A program made the translations under genes and the position numbers. The notes beneath the pieces were generated by a model that was given only the letters and a program-made list of their open reading frames with translations, did no database searches and was not told the DNA's origin. From Zerene cesonia (lineage: Eukaryota > Arthropoda > Insecta > Lepidoptera > Pieridae), in NCBI RefSeq assembly GCF_012273895.1, contig NC_052108.1, positions 4,154,001-4,218,000 of the forward strand: 64,000 nt of DNA. The letters run 5' to 3'. Each line of letters starts with the position of its first letter. Positions within the stretch are counted from its first letter, which is position 1. This document shows, in pieces, positions 13,866 to 26,650 of the stretch.

Positions 13866-15732
13866 TAAGGAATAAGATTCCTTAATTTAGGTACAGTACC
13901 TAATGAGAAATATATTTGTGTGATTTGTGGGCCATCGATTAAGTCCCAAATCAAATATAAAAACTGACCGTCTAATTTTTTATTCATCGTGTTAACTAAT
14001 AAATTTATATTTTTACCAGTGTTTAAAATTAGAAATGATGATATAAAAAAGAATAAAACTTGAATTTCTGGCGCATTGATGCAATTGAAGTTTCTTCTTT
14101 ATTCAGGCGTCGTTCGCAGTGCAACCAATGTCGCTTTGGTATAAGGCCTCCATAAACGTTTAATTTCGCATTCATGTCTGCCAGACCGGATAAATTTATC
14201 GCTTCATGCATTTTGGACAGTCTGCAGACCGTACAAATACGGGCAGATTTGTTAAGAAATTCTTTATCAAAACATGAAAATTCATAAAAATTACACATTC
14301 AATATCACAGGAAGGCGGACTATAGTTAATAATGAATTTAGCTGATAGTAAAGGAACGGCGAGTGAAACGTTGGTACCTATTAGCAGAAAAAAGCTTTTT
14401 AACACATGAAAATTACTATAAGAGATCATGTGGGATAGAATGGAAAGCGATGTATTAAGGGGTATTAACGTCGTACGTCGTACGTAACGGGGTACTTCAA
14501 TATAGGTATATCAGAAAAAAATGTTCATTAATTTACAATTTTTGTATTATGATAATGTATGTTATATCTACTACGTAATTGATAAACCGGCAATTTATGC
14601 AATTACACGTAATATTTTTGTAGTAGTTTAAATAAAATTAACTTACTTAAAATAGAATATTTAATTAAATTATTATACTGTTATACTATTACATTGAGAA
14701 GGTCAATTTATTTAGAAGTTTTAAGTGAAATCCTTGACGTGAAGTTATATTCGGATCAGATAGGAAATATGGAATAAAGACACCAAAAACGCGCGCTAAT
14801 CTTTAAATTTAGTAGAGAGATTTATACCTCTTATATACCCCTTATACTTATGTATTATGGTTAGTTGATGTCATTTTATACTAAATTTTGTGAAAGGGCA
14901 AGGTACATTGAAGGCACCTAGCGCTGTTGCAAGTTTATATTCAGTTCCAACATTTTTTATTAAAATCTTGAAATTCACAAAATTTTTAGCTATAGACTGT
15001 GTCTGTCTGAATGTCCATCCATCTGTCACTTGGCTCATGAACCGCGATAGTTGAATCGTTTGATCAACTACAGCGGTTTTCAAAGATTTTAAAAGATGAA
15101 CATAAAAATCATTATTTAATATTATAGATTAATTAAAAATAAGATAGAGATATGAATATAAAAAAAACCATTTATATAATTGAAACATTTATATTTTGCA
15201 CATGTAATTTATAAAATATCTCCTAAATTGTATATTCCGTTGTCTGGTGTGAAAATCTGTTTGAACCCTCTCAATAATAATGCACAATAAGCTACAACAC
15301 TTTAGTATGCGCCCGCGCACAATACCTCTCACATACTTCACATTTATCGTGAAGTGTTGTATATCGATAATCGTCGCCGGTCGCTCACCCTTTACTATAA
15401 ATGCATCATAAAGATTCATTGTAAAGAGGATGAGTAAATTTTTGGACTTTACGTATCAATTGTAAATTTCATCATTTCTTACACTCACAATAATAGATAC
15501 AATACTTACCTTTATGAATATATTCACCGCCATTTCAAGCAAGGAATGGATAGAGAAAAATTAATGGTACAGTGAATTTTATTATATACATCATATCATC
15601 CTGTTTATCCATATCTTATCATATCATACACATTTCTCTCATTTTTTAGTTTTGGTACTATGAGCTATGTTAGTTGAAACCATGCATTTAATATTTCAAG
15701 TATATAAGATATTTTTATTTAGAAGTCAATGC

Positions 15733-17666
15733 TTAAACATTTTTCTGTAACTCGTTCAACAAATTACTTATTTCTGATTTCAATTGGTCAGCAGGTTCTT
15801 CCAAAGTGAAAAAGGCATCAATACTTTCTTTGGAAACGATTTTTTTGAAGGCGGCCAGTGTGTCCCTTTCTTTATCTAGTTCATTTTTGATGTCTTCTTG
15901 AACCGGTTCAAAGTTTTTCATATCCATTTCACGTTGTAACATTGCATGCATTCTATTTCCTACGTCATGGAATAAATGTGTTATATCGCTCGTAGCTTGA
16001 ATGCGAATTTGCTCGTTTTTAGATTCAATAACACTATCTAATAAGGAAACTGACTCTTTCTGGGGATCAATGACATCGTCAGTAGTAGATGCAATCATTC
16101 GAGCAACCCTGGTAATCGCTGAAATAAAAATGAAGTCATCTTAAATAAAATCATTTAAAAAGCTAGAGATACCATATCTTGATAAGGCTAAACGAAAAGA
16201 AAATTGAAGATTTAAAATTCTATATTTGGTGTTCGCTAAGCTTCGACACTTTTTAATTCCAACTTAAAACATTATACACAATTGAGAAAGTCCAGTCATT
16301 TAATTCCAAATGGCTTGACTAGACAATTTTCCAGGATTATTAAAAACGAGTGATAAACTTTAAATAACATAACAAGGTAAACTTACAGTTATCAGAACAG
16401 CTTATGCAATATTGCTTGTATTTATCTACAGCAAGTTCCAATTCCATTAATTGAGCATCCATCATCGACACGGTCTTTTTTATATCATAAATTTTTTTCT
16501 CAGAATTTTGACTCACAAGGTCTTTGTAAGTGCGATAATCATCTTGTAAAAGTAATGTTTTATACATTATTGGTCCATATGCCTTTAATGCTGCCTCTTT
16601 TATTTTTACTTCCATATTTTCAATGTCAATGTCGTAGGACTGACTAACATTTTTCATAATCATAATCAGCTGTGGTTTTAGCTTCTCAACAAAATTCTCC
16701 ATTTCTAATGTAGATTTTTCTTTAATTTTTTTAGCAGTTCCACAATATTGATTCTCGTCAACACTCCTCTTTGATATTTTATGACCTAGAATATAATAAA
16801 TTACGAAATTTATTTTTTTTATTATTGTTTTTTACAAGATGTTATATTTGTTTGCTATAAGATTATGGAGAAAGCAACATTCCAAAATTATGCTTACCAC
16901 AATTTTCTTCACACAGACTTTTGTACAGATTGTACTTTATTGATAAAGATTTATACCGTTTTTGCTGGTTATTTATTTGATTGTTTAAAGATTCTTGTTC
17001 ATTCAGAAGTTTACTCAATTTTGTCACTCTTGGCTCAATGAGCTTATGATTTTTAGATATATCTTCAATTAAATCTTTTAGGTGTTTGGGTCTACCGCTA
17101 AACCACTTTTCAAAACCATCAATTCTTTCCATCTTACTATCAAGCGCATCTTTTCCAAATGCGTAATACGACGCTCTAATACTTTCGTTGAAATTTAATT
17201 GGTCATACATGTAATTTACAATAGCCTCAACATCTTCTTTAATATACAAACTTTCATTGCACTTTTGTGGATTTGGTACCTCTAAAAGACATACATATTA
17301 TTAAACCGAAAATGCATTTTTATACTGTAACAGGATAGAGTTTTTTTTTATTTCAGTTAAGCAATAACTTTATTGTACTTACTTTACTTTGTTTACTTAC
17401 TTTGGGTGGTTACTGTTTCCGTTATAATTTGGCTTGGAATGGTTGTAGTTGAAGGACTTTCCCAAAAATTATACGGAACATCGGCGGTTCGATTATCTAG
17501 ATCACGTTCAAAATAATCATTAGAAGCCCATCCATAAGTACAAGACACCGCCTATATTAACAAAAATATGTATAATACTTATGCACAAAAAAAAAATCTA
17601 AATAAAAAGTAATATTCACTTTACCTTCAAGGCGACAATGAGAACTATTGTTACAATAGTGGACAT
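15733..17666 (-). CDS. Secreted coiled-coil-like protein of unknown family, five exons (copy A)
   Basis: Exons in transcript order: 17666-17625, 17551-17401, 17281-16898, 16785-16387, 16118-15733. All junctions are GT..AG and phases agree, giving 453 residues and a TAA stop. The start codon opens a hydrophobic leader (MSTIVTIVLIVAL) ending near Ala-Val-Ser-Cys18, so export is inferred. An acidic, Thr/Ser-rich stretch (about 20-64) is followed by long charged helical segments (about 66-190, 208-318, 335-450) rich in Lys, Glu, Leu and Asn. Cysteines lie at about 18, 72, 188, 192, 207, 319 and 322. A Lys-Arg pair at 198-199 could be a processing site, and several Asn-X-Ser/Thr sequons are present. 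A minus-strand AATAAA lies about 14 bases past the stop (15714-15719), so the 3' UTR is probably short. I do not recognise the family and assign no function. Exon structure is firm; role is open. Confidence 0.8.
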
Positions 17667-20001
17667 TTTGAACGTATGTGAAATAGATGTGAGGTTTGTA
17701 GTATTTAGTTTATCAATAGTATTTATACTTGCTTGATTTATTATTCTATTTATGTGATAAGCAAAACATGCGATGAAAAAAAAATATTTACAGTGTTAAG
17801 AAGGTATTAGCGATACTTAAATAATATAATAGAAATACCGTTTATGTCAGTTTTCGTATAGTAATACGCATTTTATTTGTAGAATTAGCCTATTTAGACA
17901 ACCAGGTTGTACTCGTCTTATAGATCACTTTTTTATATTTGTTGGTTTGCTGTGGTCGGATTACAATCTAACGAAAATTAACACAATTATTTGTATATGT
18001 TTTGATACAGTTCACAATTATTCGTCAGTTTGTAATCTCGAGAGTTATATTGCAAACTAGCGGTGTTTATTTTTAAGTGACGTACAATTAAAATTTAATT
18101 TAATAATAATACGATTTATATGAAATGATTACAAGAGATCACTTGGCGTTCCTCAAGTTAAATATATAAAAGATAAATATATGAATTTCAACCTATATTT
18201 AAAAATACAAATCATATAATGTACGTATAGATAGATCACCAGTAAGGTATGACATTAATTGGTTCGTAAATTATAATTTAGCATGTCATTTGTTAAGATT
18301 TATGAAACCATAAAAATAAGTTATGTATGCCAACATTTTTACGTTCATTAGATATATGTAGAAAAATAGTTATACTATTACATAGATAAGTAGATAAATT
18401 GTGCATGAAGCCTTTAAATGATTTAGTAATGTGGTTATCTCTATATATGTACATAGACAGCATTAAAAAAGGTAGAGTTCTAATATTTCGTATATTTAAC
18501 ACGATTACAAGGCTCATTTATCAAGAGGGTGGGAGTGGGGGTGAAGGTCTTGTGTGGTTTGGGTGTGGGGATGACTAGGGCGGCAGGGTCACACGGCGAC
18601 GTTCAAGGTGAAGGCCAACATGATTGTAGCTAGGTATATTGCATCGTTACGAACCTATTGTCTCGACTTAAGATGAGACTTAAATCAGCCCGCATATTTT
18701 TTGCAGTATAATACTTGGTTTTTTTGTTAGCACATGAAGTTTCTATCTGCATAAATAATACGGAAACAATATAGCTGCGTCTTGTATTATTTTTATTAAA
18801 TAATATATGTCATGTAGTCTACTTTTTATATATAACCAAGCCGGTTTAATATATAAACTGAATAATAATTTTTCCTTGCTTTCCACATACCTACATACTA
18901 CATTAAAGAACAAATATGTGACATGGAAGTCCTAGTCTTTCAAGATAAACACTAAAAACTAATTTTATTAACTTCAGATTACTTCACCAAGCGCACGATT
19001 CATTTGCATTTCATCAAACATTTTAAAAATTAGAATAAAACCTTACAATAAAATACAAATTCAAAATTATAAATGAGTTTATAAATATATGAATGATTTA
19101 ATATATGCCTACTAGAATTGTATCTAATTGGAACAATTGTGAATGTGAATCGAAACCGCAGCCACAGATAATATAATACTGTACTACCGCAACTAAATAA
19201 TCGTGACGGTCAGCGCTGACGTGATTACACCGTGAAGGGCGACACACCTTACTGAAATTATTTACGTGGGTGCTTTATACATACGTAAACTTTACATCAG
19301 AAGAATTTATAAATGAAGAAATAAGATCTTTAATTGAGCATTCTACAAATTTACTTTTTTGTGAGCACATGTGATAAATTTTCTATTCTATAGAAAGAAG
19401 GTACCTACTTTCAGTTATAGAACTTAAAACGCAAAAACGACTCAACTAATATTAATTATTTTTAATTCAGATTCATATTTACATAACATATTTTTATTAC
19501 GATTATATTAATAACCGTTAAAAAATACAAGTTTATAATATCTATAACAGGGATTTCTATCTTCACCTCGTTGAAAAAAGTTAGAGTAGAAAAGTTAGTG
19601 AGAGCTTATAACATAATCTAGAGTTATACACGTAATATTATGTACTATGTAGCTGGAAACAGGCATCTTTACGTATAATTCACTCATATGATTTTATTTA
19701 TATCCCTCAATATTTAGAATTACGTCTTAGGTAGTTATTAGGAACATACATTTAAATACAATATTAATTCTACTGTAATTTTCTCCTAAAAAGACAAATG
19801 ACAACATTACTGGTAAGTGGTGACTGACCTTCCACCAATCCAAATAGGTGCGTCGTAGATGTATGCATGCACCATGAATGCAAATCACTTGAGTGGATCA
19901 GGGCTGCAATAAACCTGTATTGAATGTATTTTGAACTGAGCAAAGTAGACAAGTTAATACTATATATATATAAGTTAGTTTTTATGATTATCATTTGATT
20001 C
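16280..20001. repeat. Duplicated 3.7 kb segment, copy A
   Basis: This stretch recurs at 21418-25128 in the same orientation, with only scattered substitutions and small indels across exons, introns and more than 2 kb of upstream DNA. The left edge is sharp, inside intron 4 of the secreted-protein gene at 'caattgag'. The right edge is the start of a 1000 N gap, so the true right end is unknown. Confidence 0.9.
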
Positions 20002-21001
20002 NNNNNNNNNNNNNNNNNNNNNNNNNNNNNNNNNNNNNNNNNNNNNNNNNNNNNNNNNNNNNNNNNNNNNNNNNNNNNNNNNNNNNNNNNNNNNNNNNNN
20101 NNNNNNNNNNNNNNNNNNNNNNNNNNNNNNNNNNNNNNNNNNNNNNNNNNNNNNNNNNNNNNNNNNNNNNNNNNNNNNNNNNNNNNNNNNNNNNNNNNNN
20201 NNNNNNNNNNNNNNNNNNNNNNNNNNNNNNNNNNNNNNNNNNNNNNNNNNNNNNNNNNNNNNNNNNNNNNNNNNNNNNNNNNNNNNNNNNNNNNNNNNNN
20301 NNNNNNNNNNNNNNNNNNNNNNNNNNNNNNNNNNNNNNNNNNNNNNNNNNNNNNNNNNNNNNNNNNNNNNNNNNNNNNNNNNNNNNNNNNNNNNNNNNNN
20401 NNNNNNNNNNNNNNNNNNNNNNNNNNNNNNNNNNNNNNNNNNNNNNNNNNNNNNNNNNNNNNNNNNNNNNNNNNNNNNNNNNNNNNNNNNNNNNNNNNNN
20501 NNNNNNNNNNNNNNNNNNNNNNNNNNNNNNNNNNNNNNNNNNNNNNNNNNNNNNNNNNNNNNNNNNNNNNNNNNNNNNNNNNNNNNNNNNNNNNNNNNNN
20601 NNNNNNNNNNNNNNNNNNNNNNNNNNNNNNNNNNNNNNNNNNNNNNNNNNNNNNNNNNNNNNNNNNNNNNNNNNNNNNNNNNNNNNNNNNNNNNNNNNNN
20701 NNNNNNNNNNNNNNNNNNNNNNNNNNNNNNNNNNNNNNNNNNNNNNNNNNNNNNNNNNNNNNNNNNNNNNNNNNNNNNNNNNNNNNNNNNNNNNNNNNNN
20801 NNNNNNNNNNNNNNNNNNNNNNNNNNNNNNNNNNNNNNNNNNNNNNNNNNNNNNNNNNNNNNNNNNNNNNNNNNNNNNNNNNNNNNNNNNNNNNNNNNNN
20901 NNNNNNNNNNNNNNNNNNNNNNNNNNNNNNNNNNNNNNNNNNNNNNNNNNNNNNNNNNNNNNNNNNNNNNNNNNNNNNNNNNNNNNNNNNNNNNNNNNNN
21001 N
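20002..21001. other. Assembly gap of exactly 1000 N
   Basis: A round-number run of N that separates the two copies of the 3.7 kb duplicated segment. Its true length is unknown. Long ORFs drawn through it are artefacts. Confidence 0.99.
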
Positions 21002-21012
21002 AACAGACTTAC

Positions 21013-21060
21013 TTGATGCCTTGGCACCTTGAACTTCAGCAGGTTTAAACCGAACGTCAT
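21013..21060 (-). CDS. Candidate first coding exon of an unidentified gene running into the gap
   Basis: On the minus strand an ATG at 21060 opens 16 codons (MTFGLNLLKFKVPRHQ) that end exactly at a strong donor, GTAAGT, in phase 0. The next exon would lie in the N gap. Upstream of the ATG are TGACGTCA, a CCAAT-type ATTGG (minus strand) and CACGTG between about 21220 and 21270, all common in insect housekeeping promoters. The segment 21002-21417 has no counterpart in copy A. The product is not recognised; the basic, hydrophobic N-terminus would suit a mitochondrial protein, but that is a guess. Confidence 0.3.
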
Positions 21061-21214
21061 TTTAAAAAAAAATGGTTATCATAAAAATACTTATATCAGG
21101 AATATTATCAGACATAGCTAATCGAAACCAACTAACAACTCATTTTTTAGCAATAAATTTTCAATATTATTGTCTAGTCACGTATAAGCCGTACTGTTAC
21201 GTACGTAGCTACAA

Positions 21215-21275
21215 CATTATGACGTCACAATTATGGTGACCAATCATGGTGCGTTTATAGTCACGTGATATTTTT
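21215..21275 (-). promoter_or_regulatory. Promoter-like block with CRE, CCAAT and E-box motifs
   Basis: TGACGTCA, CCAATCA/ATTGG and TCACGTGA occur within about 50 bases, upstream on the minus strand of the short candidate exon at 21013-21060. It sits in the unshared segment between the two duplicate copies. Motif-based only. Confidence 0.3.
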
Positions 21276-21417
21276 ATAAATTTGATCAATTTTAAATTGT
21301 TTATAATTTATTGAAAAATTTTTTTTTTAGTTTTTTTACATCAAATATCAATATTATTAACAATAAAGTTTTAAAATACATGAAACAAATCAAAAAAACA
21401 TTTTTTTTCAAAAACCC

Positions 21418-24400
21418 AATTGAGAAAGTCCAGTCATTTAATTCCAAATGGCTTGACTAGACAATTTTCCAGGATTATTAAAAACGAGTGATAAACTTTA
21501 AATAACATAACAAGGTAAACTTACAGTCAGAACAGCTTATGCAATATTGCTTGTATTTATCTACAGCAAGTTCCAATTCCATTAATTGAGCATCCATCAT
21601 CGACACGGTCTTTTTTATATCATAAATTTTTTTCTCAGAATTTTGACTCACAAGGTCTTTGTAAGTGCGATAATCATCTTGTAAAAGTAATGTCTTATAC
21701 ATTATTGGTCCATATGCCTTTAATGCTGCCTCTTTTATTTTTACTTCCATATTTTCAATGTCAATGTCGTAGGACTGACTAACATTTTTCATAATCATAA
21801 TCAGCTGTGGTTTTAGCTTCTCAACAAAATTCTCCATTTCTAATGTAGATTTTTCTTTAATTTTTTTAGCAGTTCCACAATATTGATTCTCGTCAACACT
21901 CCTCTTTGATATTTTATGACCTAGAATATAATAAATTACGAAATTTATTTTTTTTATTATTGTTTTTTACAAGATGTTATATTTGTTTGCTATAAGATTA
22001 TGGAGAAAATAACATTCCAAAATTATGCTTACCACAATTTTCTTCACACAGACTTTTGTACAGATTGTACTTTATTGATAAAGATTTATACCGTTTTTGC
22101 TGGTTATTTATTTGATTGTTTAAAGATTCTTGTTCATTCAGAAGTTTACTCAATTTTGTCACTCTTGGCTCAATGAGCTTATGATTTTTAGATATATCTT
22201 CAATTAAATCTTTTAGGTGTTTGGGTCTACCGCTAAACCATTTTTCAAAACCATCAATTCTTTCCATCTTACTATCAAGCGCATCTTTTCCAAATGCGTA
22301 ATACGACGCTCTAATACTTTCGTTGAAATTTAATTGGTCATACATGTAATTTACAATAGCCTCAACATCTTCTTTAATATACAAACTTTCATTGCACTTT
22401 TGTGGATTTGGTACCTCTAAAAGACATACATATTATTAAACCGAAAATGCATTTTTATACTGTAACAGGATAGAGTTTTTTTATTTCAGTTAAGCAATAA
22501 CTTTATTGTACTTTACTTTGTTTACTTACTTTGAGTGGTTACTGTTTCCGTTATAATTTGGCTTGGAATGGTTGTAGTTGAAGGACTTTCCCAAAAATTA
22601 TACGGAACATCGGCGGTTCGATTATCTAGATCACGTTCAAAATAATCATTAGAAGCCCATCCATAAGTACAAGACACCGCCTATATTAACAAAAATATGT
22701 ATAATACTTATGCACAACAAAAAAAATCTAAATAAAAAGTAATATTTACTCTACCTTCAAGGCGACAATGAGAACTATTGTTACAATAGTGGACATTTTG
22801 AACGTATGTGAAATAGATGTGAGGTTTGTAGTATTTAGTTTATCAATAGTATTTATACTTGCTTGATTTATTATTCTATTTATGTGATAAGCAAAACATG
22901 CGATGAAAAAAAAATATTTACAGTGTTAAGAAGGTATTAGCGATACTTAAATAATATAATAGAAATACCGTTTATGTCAGTTTTCGTATAGTAATACGCA
23001 TTTTATTTGTAGAATTAGCCTATTTAGACAACCAGGTTGTACTCGTCTTATAGATCACTTTTTTATATTTGTTGGTTTGCTGTGGTCGGATTACAATCTA
23101 ACGAAAATTAACACAATTATTTGTATATGTTTTGATACAGTTCACAATTATTCGTCAGTTTGTAATCTCGAGAGTTATATTGCAAACTAACGGTGTTTAT
23201 TTTTAAGTGACGTACAATTAAAATTTAATTTAATAATAATACGATTTATATGAAATGATTACAAGAGATCACTTGACGTTCCTCAAGTTAAATATAAAAA
23301 AGATAAATATATGAATTTCAACCTATATTTAAAAATACAAATCATATAATGTACGTATAGATAGATTACCATTAAGGTATGACATTAATTGGTTCGTAAA
23401 TTATAATTTAGCATGTCATTTGTTAAGATTTATGAAACCATAAAAATAAGTTATGTATGCCAACATTTTTACGTTCATTAGATATATGTAGAAAAATAGT
23501 TATATTATTACATAGATAAGTAGATAAATTGTGCATGAAGCCTTTAAATGATTTAGTAATGTGGTTATCTCTATATACATAGACAGCATTAAAAAAGGTA
23601 GAGTTCTTATATTTCGTATATTTAACACGATTACAAGGCTCATTTATCAAGAGGGTGGGAGTGGGGGTGAAGGTCTTGTGTGGTTTGGGTGTGGGGATGA
23701 CTAGGGCGGCAGGGTCACACGGCGACGTTCAAGGTGAAGGCCAACATGATTGTAGCTAGGTATATTGCATCGTTACGAACCTATTGTCTCGACTTAAGAT
23801 GAGACTTAAATCAGCCCGCATATTTTTTTGCAGTATTATACTTGGTTTTTTTGTTAGCACATGAAGTTTCTATCTGCATAAATAATACGGAAACAATATA
23901 GGTGCGTCTTGTATTATTTTTATTAAATAATATATGTCATGTAGTCTACTTTTTATATATAGCCAAGCCGGTTTAATATATAAACTGAATAATAATTAAT
24001 TTTTCCTTGCTTTCCACATACCTACATACTACATTAAAGAACAAATATGTGACATGGAAGTCCTAGTCTTTCAAGATAAACACTAAAAACTAATTTTATT
24101 AACTTCAGATTACTTCACCAAGCGCACGATTCATTTGCATTTCATCAAACATTTTTAAAATTAGAATAAAACCTTACAATAAAATACAAATTCAAAATTA
24201 TAAATGAGTTTATAAATATATGAATGATTTAATATATGCCTACTAGAATTGTATCTAATTGGAACAATTGTGAATGTGAATCGAAACCGCAGCCAATGAT
24301 AATATAATACTGTACTACCGCAACTAAATAATCGTGACGGTCAGCGCTGACGTGATTACACCGTGAAGGGCGACACACCTTACTGAAATTATTTACGTGA

Positions 24401-25128
24401 GTGCATTATACATACGTAAACTTTACATCAGAAGAATTTATAAATGAAGAAATAAGGTCTTTAATTGAGCATTCTACAAATTTACTTTTTTGTGAGCACA
24501 TGTGATAAATTTTCTATTCTATAGAAAGAAGGTACTTTCAGTTATAGAACTTAAAACGCAAAAACGACTCAACTAATATTAATTATTTTTAATTCAGATT
24601 CATATTTACATAACATATTTTTATTACGATTATATTAATAACCGTTAAAAAATACAAGTTTATAATATCTATAACAGGGATTTCTATCTTCACCTCGTTA
24701 AAAAAAGTTAGAGTAGAAAAGTTAGTGAGAGTTTATAACATAATCTAGAGTTATACACGTAATATTATGTACTATGTAGCTGGAAACAGGCATCTTTACG
24801 TATAATTCACTCATATGATTTTATTTATATCCCTCAATATTTAGAATTACGTCTTAGGTAGTTATTAGGAACATACATTTAAATACAATATTAATTCTAC
24901 TGTAATTTTCTCCTAAAAAGACAAATGACAACATTACTGGTAAGTGGTGACTGACCTTCCACCAATCCAAATAGGTGCGTCGTAGATGTATGCATGCACC
25001 ATGAATGCAAATCACTTGAGTGGATCAGGGCTGTAATAAACCTGTATTGAATGTATTTTGAACTAAGCAAAGTAGACAAGTTAATACTATATATATATAA
25101 GTTAGTTTTTCTGATTATCATTTGATTC
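21418..25128. repeat. Duplicated 3.7 kb segment, copy B
   Basis: Partner of 16280-20001. Homology runs from 'caattgag' to 'catttgattc', where copy A meets the gap. Beyond 25128 the sequence has no visible counterpart in copy A. Outside the gene the copied part holds AT-rich DNA, a G-rich stretch near 23650 and the palindrome GTCAGCGCTGAC at 24340-24351. Confidence 0.9.
21525..22796 (-). CDS. Second copy of the secreted coiled-coil gene, exons 1-4 only (copy B, partial)
   Basis: Exons 22796-22755, 22680-22530, 22416-22033 and 21920-21525 match exons 1-4 of the gene at 15733-17666 almost base for base. The encoded residues are identical except for one Asn missing at the end of exon 4 (a 3-base deletion beside the donor). 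The visible coding substitutions are silent. The last exon (about 128 codons in copy A) is not in the window: homology stops within intron 4 at 21418, and 417 unrelated bases and a 1000 N gap follow. It may lie in the gap, or the copy may be truncated. The donor of exon 1 is GTAGAG here, against GTAAAG in copy A. Either a recent tandem paralogue or the other haplotype of the same locus. Confidence 0.7.
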
Positions 25129-25734
25129 ATGTAATGCGTTTCTTTTTCTTTTTTTAACGTAGGAAGTAGTCATTCGACCCGGTCCCGCTTAGATTGAACG
25201 ACGAAATAATCATTTATGGAGTTTATCATCCATTACTGTCCATACATTACAAGCGTGAAGAACTCATTGACAATACCACCAGGCACGCAAGAACACAAAC
25301 ATGTGGTTTAATCCTTTGACCGTCTGTGAAGAAGTAATAAAAATTTTACTACACAATATATATGATGTAACAGTTACAGGTTTAATACAATGGGTCCAGC
25401 CCTAAGTCATAAAACCGCAGACACAAACAAGTGCGGACAGAAATATCTGCTTATGACATACATATCTATAAAACTATATTTTGTTAACCGTTGCTTAGAT
25501 TAAATAAATTCCCGAAATAATGTTCGTTGACTTTAGGTTTAGGACTTATATACATATATATTTAGTCGTAAATAGGTCAGTAGTATTTAAATTAGCGATT
25601 GTTCTTAGGTATTCTCGTACACATAGTTCGCAAGCACACCTAGGAATCATTTTGTACAGGACTAGTATTCTTATTACATCGTAGCCTAATTTCACAGAAA
25701 TAAATCACGTAATATACTCACAACCCTAGATTGC

Positions 25735-25865
25735 GCAGACTGTTCGACGTCGTCAGTTGAAGCGCTATTAGCTGACGTCACAGACGACATTGTGAGGGTA
25801 AGCGTTAATGGAGCGTGCCGGCCGTTATGTAAGCGCACATCCAATCACAATTTTAGCCGCTGAAA
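25735..25865. promoter_or_regulatory. Island with TGACGTCA
   Basis: Contains 'gctgacgtcacagacgac' (CRE palindrome) and 'ccaatca', and a plus-strand donor-like 'gagggtaagcg'. It could be a promoter with a short non-coding exon. Motif-based only. Confidence 0.25.
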
Positions 25866-26369
25866 GTGCATGACCATAACATTACCATTGTGATGTGTGT
25901 ACCTTTTCGATTTTATAGATTTCTATATATGTCGACGTGACATTATAGAATTGCTGGCTGCAAGCCATCTAATGTTTATTTAGGTTATCTACCTTTTTCA
26001 AGAGCTTTAATGAGTATAAGGGATTTAACTTCACAAATATTTATGATGATTGTTTGTCTTGTTCTTCCTTATGGAAGAAGAAGGAATCCTTTAAGTTGCT
26101 TTTTACGACTAGAGTAGTGAAATTTCTGACCTTGATACGCTACTGAACTTATCAGTAGAGCGACTGAAACTCATCGCCCTAATTCAAACGTTGTGCTCGT
26201 CTCCATATTTAATAAGAAAAAGTAAGGATTCACTTGAAAATATTAGCAGAATAATAGCTAACTAGTTCCGAAGTTCAATTTATTTAAAATGTATAATATA
26301 TGAACATGTAATTGTCAGAATTGTTATTTACAAATTATTATCTAGTCAGGATGATTTTGGTCGCGACGA

Positions 26370-26650
26370 ACGTTGTTAAAGCAATAAGGAATATTGGGCA
26401 TTTTTTGTCCAACCGAAGGGAGACATGAGTCAGAGGCGAGTTGCCGACGGAAATGAGTGCTTCCTCCGCGCTATCGGCCGGCACTTTTGTTAAATTAAAA
26501 TGGATGAGGTTTAAAGTGGAGCGGTCGTAACTAACGGTTGGCGCGTCGACGTCTGTCCGCGATTACGCCAATCTGCTACGCAGCAAAAAATAGGACACAG
26601 CGACGCGTGGGGTCGCACTCTCGTCTCGACCTCACTCAAACTCATTAACA
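26370..26650. promoter_or_regulatory. CpG-rich unique island
   Basis: About 280 bases rich in CpG (for example 'gttggcgcgtcgacgtctgt' and 'cacagcgacgcgtggggtcg') in an AT-rich setting, with no repeat similarity and no ORF. A promoter or enhancer is the simplest reading. Confidence 0.35.

Larger units (their letters stand above)
1..15732. other. Gene-poor region upstream of the secreted-protein locus
   Basis: AT-rich DNA with no ORF that joins into a credible gene on either strand. It holds the relics listed separately, short AT microsatellites (3111-3128), and islands near 3790-3940, 7500-7640, 7985-8130 and 13560-13700. It may be intron or intergenic DNA of genes outside the window. Confidence 0.6.

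Noticed and set aside
19975..21060. Long open frames on both strands across the first N gap
   Set aside because: They consist almost entirely of N; only the 16-codon end at 21013-21060 has real bases.
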